Origin: CAYONM01 sp964405325
GTDB taxonomy: Bacteria; Planctomycetota; UBA11346
DNA length: 30,299 nucleotides
Direction: 5' to 3'
NCBI GenBank assembly: GCA_964405325.1
Contig: CAYONM010000019.1
Location: 1 to 30,299 of the forward strand
Shown: one piece after another, positions 8,151 to 16,681 of the stretch
Numbering within the stretch: the stretch's first letter is position 1
Layout: each line of letters begins with the position of its first letter
Translations under genes and position numbers: made by a program
The notes under the pieces: generated by a model
Told to the model about the DNA's origin: nothing
Database searches by the model: none
Seen by the model: only the letters and a program-made list of their open reading frames with translations

Positions 8151-11100
8151 TCAACCGCTACTGGGTTCCAGGCGCAGCCAGTTGGCACGCAGCCACCAGA
8201 CCGGTTGGTCGTCCTGCTTGGGCGCCAGGTAGACCGACCAGGGGGCGTGCCGCTGCTCCAGGGGCAGGGCGCGCAGCAGCAGGAAGCGGACGCCTGGTTG
8301 GCTGCTGCTGCGCTGTTCTGCCAACAGAGTCAGGCTGCCGTCGCCGTCGCCGTCGCGCAGGCCGGCTGCTTCGCCGGGTGGGATCAGGATGACGCCGTTG
8401 CCGCTGGCCAAGGGACCGATGGCGCGTTCCAGGCGTAGCTCCAGGGCCTGTTCGTGGCTGCTGTCGATGGCCACCAGTACGAAATCGCTATCGGTGATCA
8501 GGGCGAAGCGACCCCAGGGACGGCTCTGCCAGGGCAGGTGGCTCAGCAGCTGCTCGGCGGTGGTCGCCCAGCTACCGATGTCGATGGGCCGGATCAGGGC
8601 CGGTATCGGCGTTGGTGGCTTGGCTGCCAGCCAGGGCAGGTGGCGCAGGGTGTCCTGATCGACGGCAAAGCGTTGCCCGCCACCCAGCAGCAGTCGCTCC
8701 TCCTCCTCCAGGGGGTTGATGCTGACGATTTCGCCGCTGGCGTCGCAGCTGAGGGCCATGCGCTGGCTCTGCTCGCTGCGCAGGAGGCCGGTCACCCGCT
8801 TGCCATCGGCTTGGAGACTGCTTTGCAGTTCCACTGCCTGTGGCATCGGGTGCTGCCACAGCAGGTTGCCGTTGGCCAGGTCCAGGCCAACCCAGCAGTC
8901 TCGGCCCTGATCCGTGGTGGCATAGAGATGCAGGCAGTCGTCGGCGACACGGCTGTCGATGATCCGTTGCCAACTGCCGTAACGGCGATGGCTGCGGCCG
9001 TTGTGGCGGTACCAGCTGGCCAATTGCTGCTCGCGATCCAGGGTAAAGCACAGTTGCGCCCCGGCGGCGATTACCCGCAGGCCCGTTTGCCCGGCCTGCC
9101 AGCGGGTGGCGCCGGTGGCCAAATCGAGACAGCGCAGATGACCGCTTGGGTCCACCAGGAAACCATCCTCGCCTGCCAGTAGTGGCTGATAACCGGGGTG
9201 GTAGGGGGTAGCCAGAACGGCTTTGCCATCGCTCAGTCGCCGGATCAGCAAGCGCTCGTGATCCTCGTCGCGGATCAACAGATAACGGTCGTTCAGCAGT
9301 TGCGAATCCCGCAGTTCGAAGCCCTGGCCGGCTTGCTCCCAGCGCCGGCGGGGTGGTTGCTGACGCAGGTCCCAGGCCTGCAGGCTATTGTTGTCGGAGA
9401 TCAGCAGCAGGTCGTCGCTGGTCAGGTGTGGCAGATAGGCCTGCTGCTTGGTGGCGATGGCTCGTTGCCACGCCAGGGTGCCGCCGTCGCGGCGATAGAC
9501 TCGGATGGTGGGTTGGTTGTTGGTGTCCAGGCTGGTGTTCACATCACCGCTGTGGCTCAGCTGCACGTGCAGATTGCGAGTGACCAAAAAGCGCTGATTG
9601 GCCGTGCAGGGCTCCTCAGGCCAGGAGCCGAGGATGCCGCTGCGGTCGAGGGTTTCCTCGCCACGGCGGATGCGGATGTGGAAGCGGTCGCCAATGCGCA
9701 GATCGCGTACCCGGGCGACCACATCGCGGCCGCTGTGGACGGGATCGTCATTCAGGGTCAGAACCACATCATCGGTCCGCAGGCCGGCCAGGTAGGCGCT
9801 GGAGCCGGGGATGACGGTGATCGGTACGCCACCAGCATCCTGTCGTGGTCGGTGCAGGATCATACCCAGCATGGGATGGTTGCCGGGGTGGCCGCGATGC
9901 TGCCAGACCACCCGACCATCACGGGCCGCGATTCCCTGCAGGAGGCCCTGGCAATGCCAGTACCACAGGCCGTCCTGGTAGAGCAGACGGCCGTGGCCGT
10001 TCAATTCGCTGCGCCAGCCCGGGCTGACTCCTGGTACTGGCGCATCGGTATGGGTGCCGACCAGCAAGGAGGGCTGTTGCTGCAGGCGACGGCGCAGGGC
10101 CTGGGCCGCGTAGCCCAGACTCACCTCGCTGCCATCGCGACGGATCTGATAGTCGAGCTCGTCGGGGATGGTCTGCCAGGCGGTCAGGGCTGCGGCGGTC
10201 TGTTGCTGACGCCAGGCGTGCATGCCCTGCCACCAGGCCAGTTCGAAACCGATGCGCGGTCGGTAGGGCACCAGGCCCTGGAGTTGCTGCAACAGGGGTG
10301 GCGCGGTATTGCTGCCGGCTTGCAGCAGCAGGTGTTCGCGCAACAGGTCCAGAGCTCGGTCGATGGCGTCGGATTCGGCCCCTCGTTCCAGGGCTTGGCG
10401 ATAGCGTCTGACGGCTGGGAGCACCTGGCCACGGGCTGCCTGCAGGGCGGCCAGGGAGAGCCGGGGTTCGGGATCATTGGGAGCGTCGATGATCCGCTGC
10501 TGCAGCCTGGTCAGCAGATCGGTCAGGCCACCGTAGGCGTACAGCAGGCCGGGCCGATCACCCAGGACCAGGCTGCCGGCCAGGCCCAGCACCTGGCCAC
10601 CGGGCCAGTTGCTGCTCTGTTCGCGGATGCTGCCATCACGGGTGCCGACCGTGAATAGATTGGTATCGGTGGCGGCCAGGATGTGGTCGCCCTGGACTTG
10701 GGCCCAGTGGAGAGTGTCGCCGTCGGGGGCGGCGGTGGCCCAGCGCAAGCTGCCGGTTTCCAGGTCGACCAGGCGCAGGAAGGGGCCGCCCAGCAGCAGG
10801 CGGCCCTGGATCAGATCCAGGATTGGTTCGGTGCTGCCTTCGCCGGTGTAGGGTTGCAGTTCTTGGCTTTGGCGGTCATAGCGCAGCAGGTGCTGATAAT
10901 CCGCTGGCGCGATGACCACCTGGGTTTTGTCTTGGACCAAGCGCGATGGTCGTGGGCTGATGCGTCGATCGCGTGGCAACAGCACGCGCAGCTGGTGCTC
11001 GCTTTGCCGTTGGTAGGACTGGACCTGCAGCAGGCGGCCGCTGGGACTCAGGGTGGCGACCAGACCCTGTTGAGCCACCACCAGGATGCGGCCATCGACC

Positions 11101-12251
11101 ACCGTCGCCAAGGGGCTGCGGGTATCGTGATCCCGCAGGCGTCCGGGGATGCGGGCGATCTGGGTCGACCAGCGGACTTCGCCCGAGTGCAGGTCGAAGC
11201 CGTTGGCGCGGACGCTGATGCCGTCGTCGTCCAGGCCGATGGTGCAGACCACGCACAGGCCATCCACCAGCACTGGCCCGGAGCAGGCGCTTTGGTGTGC
11301 CAGGTGATCGGCATTGCCGCGCCACAGTCGTCGACCGCCGGCATCCAAGCAATCCAGGGTGTGGAACACGCCCGAGCGCCCCAGCACCACCACCACCCGG
11401 CCGTCGGTGGCCGGTCGGGCCTGGGCCGGGTCCAGGGAATCGGTGCCGATGCGATGCAGACCGCCAATGCGTTTGCCGGTGATGGGATTGAACACCAGTG
11501 CGTAGCGGCCATTGGCGGCGGCGGCGGTGCGCCCGTCCAGGGAGGTGATGGTCAGACCGCCGCCGGCTGCTTGCGGGACATATTGCCCGTGACGGTTCCG
11601 GCTGCCGACACTGGTCTCCAGTGGCAGGCGCCAGACCACTCCCAGCTCCGGTAGGGGGCCGATCGCCACCGCTGGCTGGTTGGGCTGATGCAGTTGCTCC
11701 AGGGCGCTCAGGCGCTGGGCCAGCCCCGTTTGCTTGGGTGCGAAATCGGCATAATGCCGAAAATCCCCCAAGCGGCCTTGATCCCAGGCGAGATTGGCCA
11801 ATTGCAGCCAGGCCTGTTGCGCCGCTGGAGTATGCGGATAGCTGGTTGCCAGTTGCAGCAACCGAGTGCGATCGAAGGGCCAGCTGTGCTGCAGTTCTTC
11901 GGCGGCTTGTCCGGTGAAGCGCCGTGCAAAGAGCTCGGCGAGTCCGTAGGTGTCGATGGCCTGTGCTAGAATACGATGGGCCGGCAGGTGACGCCCGTCC
12001 GTGCTGGCGATGGTGTCTTCGGCGTGCTCGCTGAGGAACACCTGCAGACGTTCCAGCAGGGCCTCGGGATCGGTGGCTTGGCGCTGTAGATCGCGCAGCA
12101 GCTGGTCGGCTTCCTGTTGGATGGGCCAGGGGCTGGTGACGAATCCCGCTTCGGCTGCCGGCATGCCGGCAGTGATACCCACGAGGACGGCCAACAGCTG
12201 GGATTTGCAATACCCCAGGCGCTTTGAAGATTCGCCACTGCCGCTACTCAT
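8151..12251 (-). CDS. Large exported PQQ-like beta-propeller protein with TPR and PDZ domains
   Basis: Predicted secreted protein of 1366 residues from ATG 12251. That start gives a signal peptide (GYCKSQLLAVLVGITAGMP, ending AAEA near residue 37); the frame continues upstream to 12485 but overlaps the divergent gene. After an alpha-helical region with TPR-like spacing (about 40-190) comes a first PQQ/quinoprotein-like propeller (about 200-570), with repeated W-rich blade ends such as RLWRGN, VRWSTQ and LRWATA. A helical TPR-like stretch follows (about 580-700), then a PDZ domain at about 790-875 (VIPGSSAYLAGLRTDDVVLT). A second propeller runs from about 890 to 1330 (LAWQRA, TRWQAG, LLWQHP). 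No enzyme active site is evident. It is probably a periplasmic or surface scaffold. PDZ inserted between two propellers is an unusual order; I know no named family with it. Confidence 0.85.
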   Translation of the reverse strand: MSSGSGESSKRLGYCKSQLLAVLVGITAGMPAAEAGFVTSPWPIQQEADQLLRDLQRQATDPEALLERLQVFLSEHAEDTIASTDGRHLPAHRILAQAIDTYGLAELFARRFTGQAAEELQHSWPFDRTRLLQLATSYPHTPAAQQAWLQLANLAWDQGRLGDFRHYADFAPKQTGLAQRLSALEQLHQPNQPAVAIGPLPELGVVWRLPLETSVGSRNRHGQYVPQAAGGGLTITSLDGRTAAAANGRYALVFNPITGKRIGGLHRIGTDSLDPAQARPATDGRVVVVLGRSGVFHTLDCLDAGGRRLWRGNADHLAHQSACSGPVLVDGLCVVCTIGLDDDGISVRANGFDLHSGEVRWSTQIARIPGRLRDHDTRSPLATVVDGRILVVAQQGLVATLSPSGRLLQVQSYQRQSEHQLRVLLPRDRRISPRPSRLVQDKTQVVIAPADYQHLLRYDRQSQELQPYTGEGSTEPILDLIQGRLLLGGPFLRLVDLETGSLRWATAAPDGDTLHWAQVQGDHILAATDTNLFTVGTRDGSIREQSSNWPGGQVLGLAGSLVLGDRPGLLYAYGGLTDLLTRLQQRIIDAPNDPEPRLSLAALQAARGQVLPAVRRYRQALERGAESDAIDRALDLLREHLLLQAGSNTAPPLLQQLQGLVPYRPRIGFELAWWQGMHAWRQQQTAAALTAWQTIPDELDYQIRRDGSEVSLGYAAQALRRRLQQQPSLLVGTHTDAPVPGVSPGWRSELNGHGRLLYQDGLWYWHCQGLLQGIAARDGRVVWQHRGHPGNHPMLGMILHRPRQDAGGVPITVIPGSSAYLAGLRTDDVVLTLNDDPVHSGRDVVARVRDLRIGDRFHIRIRRGEETLDRSGILGSWPEEPCTANQRFLVTRNLHVQLSHSGDVNTSLDTNNQPTIRVYRRDGGTLAWQRAIATKQQAYLPHLTSDDLLLISDNNSLQAWDLRQQPPRRRWEQAGQGFELRDSQLLNDRYLLIRDEDHERLLIRRLSDGKAVLATPYHPGYQPLLAGEDGFLVDPSGHLRCLDLATGATRWQAGQTGLRVIAAGAQLCFTLDREQQLASWYRHNGRSHRRYGSWQRIIDSRVADDCLHLYATTDQGRDCWVGLDLANGNLLWQHPMPQAVELQSSLQADGKRVTGLLRSEQSQRMALSCDASGEIVSINPLEEEERLLLGGGQRFAVDQDTLRHLPWLAAKPPTPIPALIRPIDIGSWATTAEQLLSHLPWQSRPWGRFALITDSDFVLVAIDSSHEQALELRLERAIGPLASGNGVILIPPGEAAGLRDGDGDGSLTLLAEQRSSSQPGVRFLLLRALPLEQRHAPWSVYLAPKQDDQPVWWLRANWLRLEPSSG

Positions 12252-12371
12252 GGCTGGCCAAGCGTAGGTTGGCAGACAGGCGGGGCAACGTAGCACGACC
12301 GCCAGTATCGCACGATGATGTTTGGCGACAGCATGGAGACCTTCCCGATGGTGGGCGCGAGTGTCTGGTTC

Positions 12372-12418
12372 GTTCAAACCGCCTGTGTGGCGCGAAGCCA
12401 GAGTGGTTCGGAGGGAGC
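12372..12418 (+). repeat. Dispersed repeat family 2, copy C
   Basis: This segment begins GTTCAAACCGC and contains GCGCGAAGCCAGAG followed by TGGTTCGGAGGGAGC. It matches, base for base over long stretches, two segments at 18125-18210 and 18255-18312 that read GCGAAGCC then GGAGGTTCGGAGGGGGC or a close variant. All copies sit between divergently transcribed genes. The sequence happens to be open in one frame (CGAKPEWFGG), but no gene is implied. It may be a small non-autonomous mobile or REP-like element, or a shared regulatory sequence. Confidence 0.55.
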
Positions 12419-12419
12419 G

Positions 12420-12452
12420 CAGGGAGCCTGGGCAGGAAGCCAGGGCTCCCTG
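12420..12452 (+). promoter_or_regulatory. GC-rich hairpin ending 2 nt before the HAD gene start
   Basis: CAGGGAGCC at 12420-12428 and GGCTCCCTG at 12444-12452 form a perfect 9-bp inverted repeat with a 15-nt loop. The right arm ends two bases before ATG 12455, and no purine-rich ribosome site is visible between. If transcribed, the stem would cover the ribosome landing area and could restrain translation of the HAD gene. It lies directly after repeat copy C and may belong to it. The structure is seen; its effect is inferred. Confidence 0.4.
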
Positions 12453-12454
12453 CG

Positions 12455-12988
12455 ATGAATGGTGGCCAGTTTGGTTCTGATACATTCATTTCCGACGCTG
12501 CGCAGTTGGTGATCTTCGATTGTTTCGACACCCTGGTGCAGATGCAGGCGCGTCAGTATAGCAGCCGCAGAGGCGTGCGTCGCCTGCTGAACCATTTGCG
12601 GGTGGGACGCCGGCAGTTGGCGGTGTTATCCGATGGTCCGCGGACCACGGTGATGGCGGCTTTGCGCCAAGCCGGCCTGGATCGGCATTTCGATGCCGTC
12701 TACAGCCAGGAGGACGGCTGTGACCTGGATCCCGACGGTGTGCCGCATAAGCGTCTGGATCGGGTGATCATGGCCTTCGGCCTGGCCTCAGCGGCCTGTT
12801 TTTTCATTGGCGATAGCCCGCGCGATGCCTCGGCGGCCAGAAAATACCAGGTCCCCTTTGTGCGGGTGCCGGGTAGTGCCGACGAGCAGTTCTCATTCGC
12901 CTGTCTGATCGGTGGCGCCAGCCGCTACAACAGCAGCGAATACGAGCGTATCCTTGTCGATCAGTACCGGAAACCCCATGTCCGTTGA
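12455..12988 (+). CDS. HAD-superfamily phosphatase-like hydrolase
   Basis: Cytosolic HAD-family hydrolase of 177 residues. Motif I is VIFDCFDTLV (nucleophile D22, acid D25), motif II is VLSDG (S59), motif III is a Lys in PHKRLD (K99), and motif IV is FFIGDSPRDASAAR (D120, D124). The layout fits the beta-phosphoglucomutase/phosphoglycolate phosphatase-like branch with a small or no cap. The substrate is unknown. The frame is open upstream to 12224, but ATG 12455 is the start that leaves only a short lead before motif I. The end overlaps the acyltransferase start by 11 bp, pointing to translational coupling, so a phospholipid-linked substrate is conceivable but unproven. Confidence 0.8.
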   Translation: MNGGQFGSDTFISDAAQLVIFDCFDTLVQMQARQYSSRRGVRRLLNHLRVGRRQLAVLSDGPRTTVMAALRQAGLDRHFDAVYSQEDGCDLDPDGVPHKRLDRVIMAFGLASAACFFIGDSPRDASAARKYQVPFVRVPGSADEQFSFACLIGGASRYNSSEYERILVDQYRKPHVR

Positions 12989-13640
12989 TGTCATCGTCCC
13001 TGTGGGCCGCGAGCGTTTCTCGTGGCCGGCCCTGGTCCATTTTGTCACCTCCACCTGCTTGCGTCGGGTGGGCTTGTTCACCTCGCGGGTCCGTATCCGG
13101 AAACATCCGGCCTATCGCGATCAGGTCTGTGTGCTGGCGGTGAACCATCGCAGTTTTGCCGACCCGCCACTGGTTGGCATGTGCACGCGGTATGCCAACG
13201 CCTATTTTGCCCGGGAAAACCTGTGGAAAGTACCCTTGGTCGGGCAAGTGCTGTGGTTGGTCGGCGGTATTCCGGTCAATCGTGGTCGCCCGTCCCTGAC
13301 CAGCATGGCGGCGGCGGTGCAGGAACTGCGCACGGGTCGCAGCTTGTTGTTGTTTCCTGAAGGCACCCGCACAAAGACCGGTCGCTTACAGCGGTTACAA
13401 GAAGGCCCGGCGATGTTTGCGCGGCGGGGCAAGGTGCCAGTGGTGCCGGTGTATCTCTACCGCAGCGAGTTTATCTGGCCGCGTGCTGGTCTGCCGCGCC
13501 CGGCAGGAGGAGTACACATACGGTTTGGCCGGCCGATGCAGGCCCCGGCTGGCTTCAGCCCGCGGCAGCAGGATCGCTGGCTGACGCGGTATCTGGAGCG
13601 CTGGATGCAGCGGCAGGAAGCGGATTTTTATGGTGACTGA
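12978..13640 (+). CDS. plsC: 1-acylglycerol-3-phosphate acyltransferase family protein (PlsC-like)
   Basis: Membrane-associated acyltransferase of the PlsC family, which moves an acyl group to lysophosphatidate to make phosphatidate in phospholipid synthesis. The 220-residue product has the catalytic H-x4-D motif in VNHRSFADPP (H57, D62), the substrate motif FPEGTRTKTGRL (about 127-138), and the usual VPVVPVYLYRSE stretch. The length is typical. ATG 12978 lies inside the last codons of the HAD gene, and the end overlaps the next gene by 11 bp, so the three genes form a tightly coupled operon. Lysophosphatidate is the default substrate; acylation of another lipid such as an ornithine lipid cannot be excluded. 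Confidence 0.85.
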   Translation: MSVDVIVPVGRERFSWPALVHFVTSTCLRRVGLFTSRVRIRKHPAYRDQVCVLAVNHRSFADPPLVGMCTRYANAYFARENLWKVPLVGQVLWLVGGIPVNRGRPSLTSMAAAVQELRTGRSLLLFPEGTRTKTGRLQRLQEGPAMFARRGKVPVVPVYLYRSEFIWPRAGLPRPAGGVHIRFGRPMQAPAGFSPRQQDRWLTRYLERWMQRQEADFYGD

Positions 13641-14061
13641 CTGTGATTGCCCGCTCTGTTCCGGCTTCGGTTGGGTGCCGCTGGATCGCGCTGATCCCAG
13701 CAACTGGTACCAGCGCGACTGGCGGGTCCTGCTGGACCCGACGGTGGCCTGGGGGCGTTGTCCGCATTGCCGAAAACCAGTGGACCTGACCCGGCTGCAC
13801 GATGATTTGGCCGCCATCATGCTGCAGAAATTGCAGCAGGAGGTGGCCGACTGGGTGCCGGACGGGCCCTGGCTGGTGGGGGTGCTGGACGGTTTTCGGC
13901 GGGTCTACCGCTGGCAGGACCTGGCCTGCCTCTGCCGCTCGGTGCAGCCGCGTCGCTGGGCGGTGTTGTCCACGGGTGGGGTCAGTGACGATCTGGACGA
14001 TACGGCCTGTCGCCGCTTGCTGCGCAAGGCCGGGGCACCGGTTTTGCGGGTGTTGGGCTGA
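13630..14061 (+). CDS. Small CxxC (zinc-ribbon-like) protein of unknown function
   Basis: A 143-residue protein that I do not recognise. It has CPLC (C7, C10) near the N-terminus and CPHC (C44, C47), a spacing suited to binding one zinc ion in a ribbon. The remainder is a Trp-rich globular region (WLVGVLDGFRRVYRWQDL) and a basic C-terminus. No signal peptide or membrane helix is visible. ATG 13630 overlaps the end of the acyltransferase gene by 11 bp, so it is very likely made together with it. The gene ends 8 bp before the convergent kinase-like gene, with no room for a terminator. It could be a nucleic-acid-binding or structural accessory protein. Confidence 0.7.
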   Translation: MVTDCDCPLCSGFGWVPLDRADPSNWYQRDWRVLLDPTVAWGRCPHCRKPVDLTRLHDDLAAIMLQKLQQEVADWVPDGPWLVGVLDGFRRVYRWQDLACLCRSVQPRRWAVLSTGGVSDDLDDTACRRLLRKAGAPVLRVLG

Positions 14062-14069
14062 CCAGGTTC

Positions 14070-15719
14070 CTACACCACGATACTGATCACCGTGCCCTGC
14101 TGGTCGGAACCTTCTAATTCCAGTTGACCGTGGATCTGCGCCAGCTGCGCCAGGGCCAAAGGCAGGCCCAGGCCGAAGCCGGTGTGGGCGGCGGGGAGGT
14201 CGCCCTCGTTGCTGGCCTGGCGCAGCGCCTTGGCGATGGCATCGGGCATGCCGGTGCCGTTGTCGCTGATCCGGAAGCGCATGCCCGCGCCTTCGGCGCG
14301 GACCGCCAGGTGCACCTGTCGGCAACCGGGCGCCTGGATGGCATTGGTCAGCAGGCTGATCAGACATTGGGTCAGTTTGTCGATGTCGATCCGGCGGTGT
14401 TGCAGGGAGGGGTCCAGCTGCAGCTCTAGGGTGACATTGCAGCGTTTGGCAATATCGCTGACTAGTCTCAGGATGCGATTGCAGAACGAAGGCAGGTGGA
14501 GGTGGTGGTACAGGACGCTGCTGCCATCGGCGGTGCGCTGACGGTCCAGGCCACGCAGCAGGATCAGGCGGTCGTTCAGTTCCTGCGCCGCGTGGTCGGC
14601 CTGGGGCAGTAGTCCGTCGCGGTCGAAGTCTTCGCGGCGCATGGCGGCGAAGGCCTGCAGCACCAATTGCAGGGGTTGGCCGAGTTCGGCCAGGATGCGT
14701 CGGACGAAGCCGCTGTGCAGGTCTTCCAGTTGTTCCTGTTCCCGTAGGGAATGCTCCAGTTCCTGACGACTGCGTTGCAGCCGTTCCACCAGCAGGCCGA
14801 TGGCATCTTCCAGCACGCGCACCTCGCGTACGGTGCTGTGGCGGGTCCAGCCCAGGGTGTCCAGACGCTGGTGTCGGCAGCGCTCCACCAGCTCCCAGAT
14901 GGGGCGCAACCAGCGCAGACCGACCGAGGCTCCAATCACCGAGGCCAACACGGCGCAGAGCAGGCCGGTGAGGCTGACTGACAGCAACAAGCTGCGTTGC
15001 ATCTGTTGATTGCGTTGGCTGGTGGCCTGGAGGCGTAGGAGCAGGCCGCCATCGATGGCGGTATAACGCAGTTCGACCCGATGGCCGTTGTCGGTGATCA
15101 CCGCGCTTTGCCCGGGTAGTTGCTGTCCGGCGGGCTGGCCCACCTCCTCGAAACTGCCGTTGACGACAATGTGCCAGTCGGGGGTGGTCAGGGATTCCAG
15201 GCGGAAGCGGCGCAGATAGCACAGGCCGACCATGATCTGGCCATCGGGACGTGGATGACAGACGAACAGGGCCGGGTGGCCGCCCAACAGGGCCAGGCCG
15301 ATCCGGGCTTGGCGGGTCAACACCAGGCTGGCGCAGGCGGTGTTGCTGGCCGGATCGGAATCGCTGGCGCGGTTTTGCCGACCATGCGGGGTATACCGTA
15401 GGCCCACGCGACCCGATTCGCCCAGCAACACCGCGTCCAGGACACCGCCCTGCTGCAGCGCTGAGGCGAGTAACGGCACGTCTTCCAGCTGTTCGCCAAA
15501 TTCGGCGTGCTGCAGCAGCTGCGTCTGGTACTCGACGCGGCTGCCCAGGCGGTGCAGCGCCCGGTCGACCAGCTCCACCTGCCACTCGGCCTGTTCCACC
15601 TGGATCCGCCGCAGCGCGATGACGCTGTTCCAACCCAGGGCGATCACGCAGACCACGGTGACCAGCAGTGCGATCAGGACGCTGAGAGCGACGATGCGAG
15701 TCTGCAGGGAGCTGTTCAT
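14070..15719 (-). CDS. Membrane sensor kinase-like protein lacking the phospho-acceptor His
   Basis: A 549-residue histidine-kinase-like protein. It has a first membrane helix (8-29), an extracytoplasmic region of about 210 residues (31-242) without a recognisable domain, a second helix (243-267) and a HAMP-like/coiled-coil linker (270-330). A dimerisation-like segment and an HATPase domain follow. The ATP site looks intact: N459 in LTNAIQA, D486-N-G-T-G490, and the G2 box GFGLGLPLA (514-522). Where the phospho-acceptor should be, the sequence reads ILAELGQPLQ with A344; the neighbouring kinase has MAHELGQPLS there. His residues at 323 and 335 are not in the corresponding position. It should bind ATP but not autophosphorylate in the usual way. 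Its ATG overlaps the stop of the upstream kinase (ATGA). Confidence 0.85.
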   Translation of the reverse strand: MNSSLQTRIVALSVLIALLVTVVCVIALGWNSVIALRRIQVEQAEWQVELVDRALHRLGSRVEYQTQLLQHAEFGEQLEDVPLLASALQQGGVLDAVLLGESGRVGLRYTPHGRQNRASDSDPASNTACASLVLTRQARIGLALLGGHPALFVCHPRPDGQIMVGLCYLRRFRLESLTTPDWHIVVNGSFEEVGQPAGQQLPGQSAVITDNGHRVELRYTAIDGGLLLRLQATSQRNQQMQRSLLLSVSLTGLLCAVLASVIGASVGLRWLRPIWELVERCRHQRLDTLGWTRHSTVREVRVLEDAIGLLVERLQRSRQELEHSLREQEQLEDLHSGFVRRILAELGQPLQLVLQAFAAMRREDFDRDGLLPQADHAAQELNDRLILLRGLDRQRTADGSSVLYHHLHLPSFCNRILRLVSDIAKRCNVTLELQLDPSLQHRRIDIDKLTQCLISLLTNAIQAPGCRQVHLAVRAEGAGMRFRISDNGTGMPDAIAKALRQASNEGDLPAAHTGFGLGLPLALAQLAQIHGQLELEGSDQQGTVISIVV

Positions 15720-16681
15720 GGCGTACTTGCCGCCTCGGCCGCCAGGGTGAAGACGGTGCCTTCTTCCGGCCGACTATACACCCCCAGGTTGGCACCCATG
15801 CGTTGGGCGGTCAATCGAGCCAGGTACAGGCCGACGCCACGAACCCGCGGCCGGCCATCGCTTTTGCTCGATACGAAGGGGTCGAAGATCACTTCCAGGC
15901 GTTCGGCTGGAATGGCCAAGCCGCGATTGCGGACGCTCAGGGTGCCATTGCCAAGACTGGTGAGCTGCACCTGACGTTGACTCGTCGGCAGACGGTGGAC
16001 GGCTTCCACGGCATTTTTGATCAGGTTGACCAGGATCAGGCGCAGTCCGGCCTCTTCGACCAGCGCGATATTGGGCGGTGGATCCACTGGATCCCAGACG
16101 ATGGGGATCTCGGTATGCCACAGCCACAATCGGCGTTCTTCAAGCAGGTGATCGATGAAGGTGATCAGATCCACCGGTTTTCGTTCGGCCGGCCGCTGGT
16201 GCAGGGCCAGGCTCTGCAGGTGGTCGACGATGGCGCTCATGGCCAGCACGCTGTGGCCCAGATCGCGCATCACTTTGTCCAGGTACTCGGGACTGGGGTC
16301 GCGTCCGAGTTGCCGCAGCATGTGCAGGCCTTCGATGGACACCCGGGCCACCGACAGGGGTTGTCCCAGTTCGTGCGCCATGCCAGCCGCCAGCACCGCG
16401 GCTCGATCGACCACGGCTTCCCGGACTTTGGCGTCGCTGGTCGGCCGGATGATCACCGACTCGCGGTGCTGCCAGATCCACCACAGCACCACCACGGGGC
16501 CGAGGCTCCCGATCCACAGGGAGATGCCTGGTAACGTACCGGTCTCGTTTACCAGTCCCTGGGTCAGCTGCGCCAGCAGGCCGATGATCGGCAGAAGGCA
16601 CAGCAGCGTGGCCAACCAGCGCAGCCACGGCCCTTCGCCATGCTGGCCGTGGTCTGCTGGCGTGACGACGTCCTTAGGCAT
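15716..16681 (-). CDS. Histidine kinase with minimal sensor
   Basis: A 321-residue membrane histidine kinase. Two helices (about 21-44 and 52-70) are joined by only a few residues, so there is no real extracytoplasmic sensor. The H-box is GMAHELGQPLSVARV with H103. The ATPase domain has the N-box LIKNAVEAV and FDPFVSSK, but the G1 box reads NRGLAIP instead of the usual DxGxGIP, and the G2 box reads GVGLYLA. NxG-type G1 boxes occur in some active kinases, so loss of activity is not certain. The start overlaps the regulator gene by 8 bp and the stop overlaps the next gene by 4 bp. The three genes therefore form one translationally coupled unit, and the cognate regulator is almost certainly the NtrC-type protein upstream. 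Confidence 0.88.
   Translation of the reverse strand: MPKDVVTPADHGQHGEGPWLRWLATLLCLLPIIGLLAQLTQGLVNETGTLPGISLWIGSLGPVVVLWWIWQHRESVIIRPTSDAKVREAVVDRAAVLAAGMAHELGQPLSVARVSIEGLHMLRQLGRDPSPEYLDKVMRDLGHSVLAMSAIVDHLQSLALHQRPAERKPVDLITFIDHLLEERRLWLWHTEIPIVWDPVDPPPNIALVEEAGLRLILVNLIKNAVEAVHRLPTSQRQVQLTSLGNGTLSVRNRGLAIPAERLEVIFDPFVSSKSDGRPRVRGVGLYLARLTAQRMGANLGVYSRPEEGTVFTLAAEAASTP

Noticed and set aside
9198..10658. Long plus-strand open frame (486 codons) opposite the propeller gene
   Set aside because: Its translation is Gln/Ala/Gly-rich without domains, and the minus-strand frame carries the propeller and PDZ motifs. It is a mirror frame caused by high GC.
13555..15795. Minus-strand open frame of 746 codons overlapping the kinase-like gene in another frame
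   Set aside because: It is Pro/Arg/Gly-rich with no domains; the overlapping frame holds the HATPase motifs.
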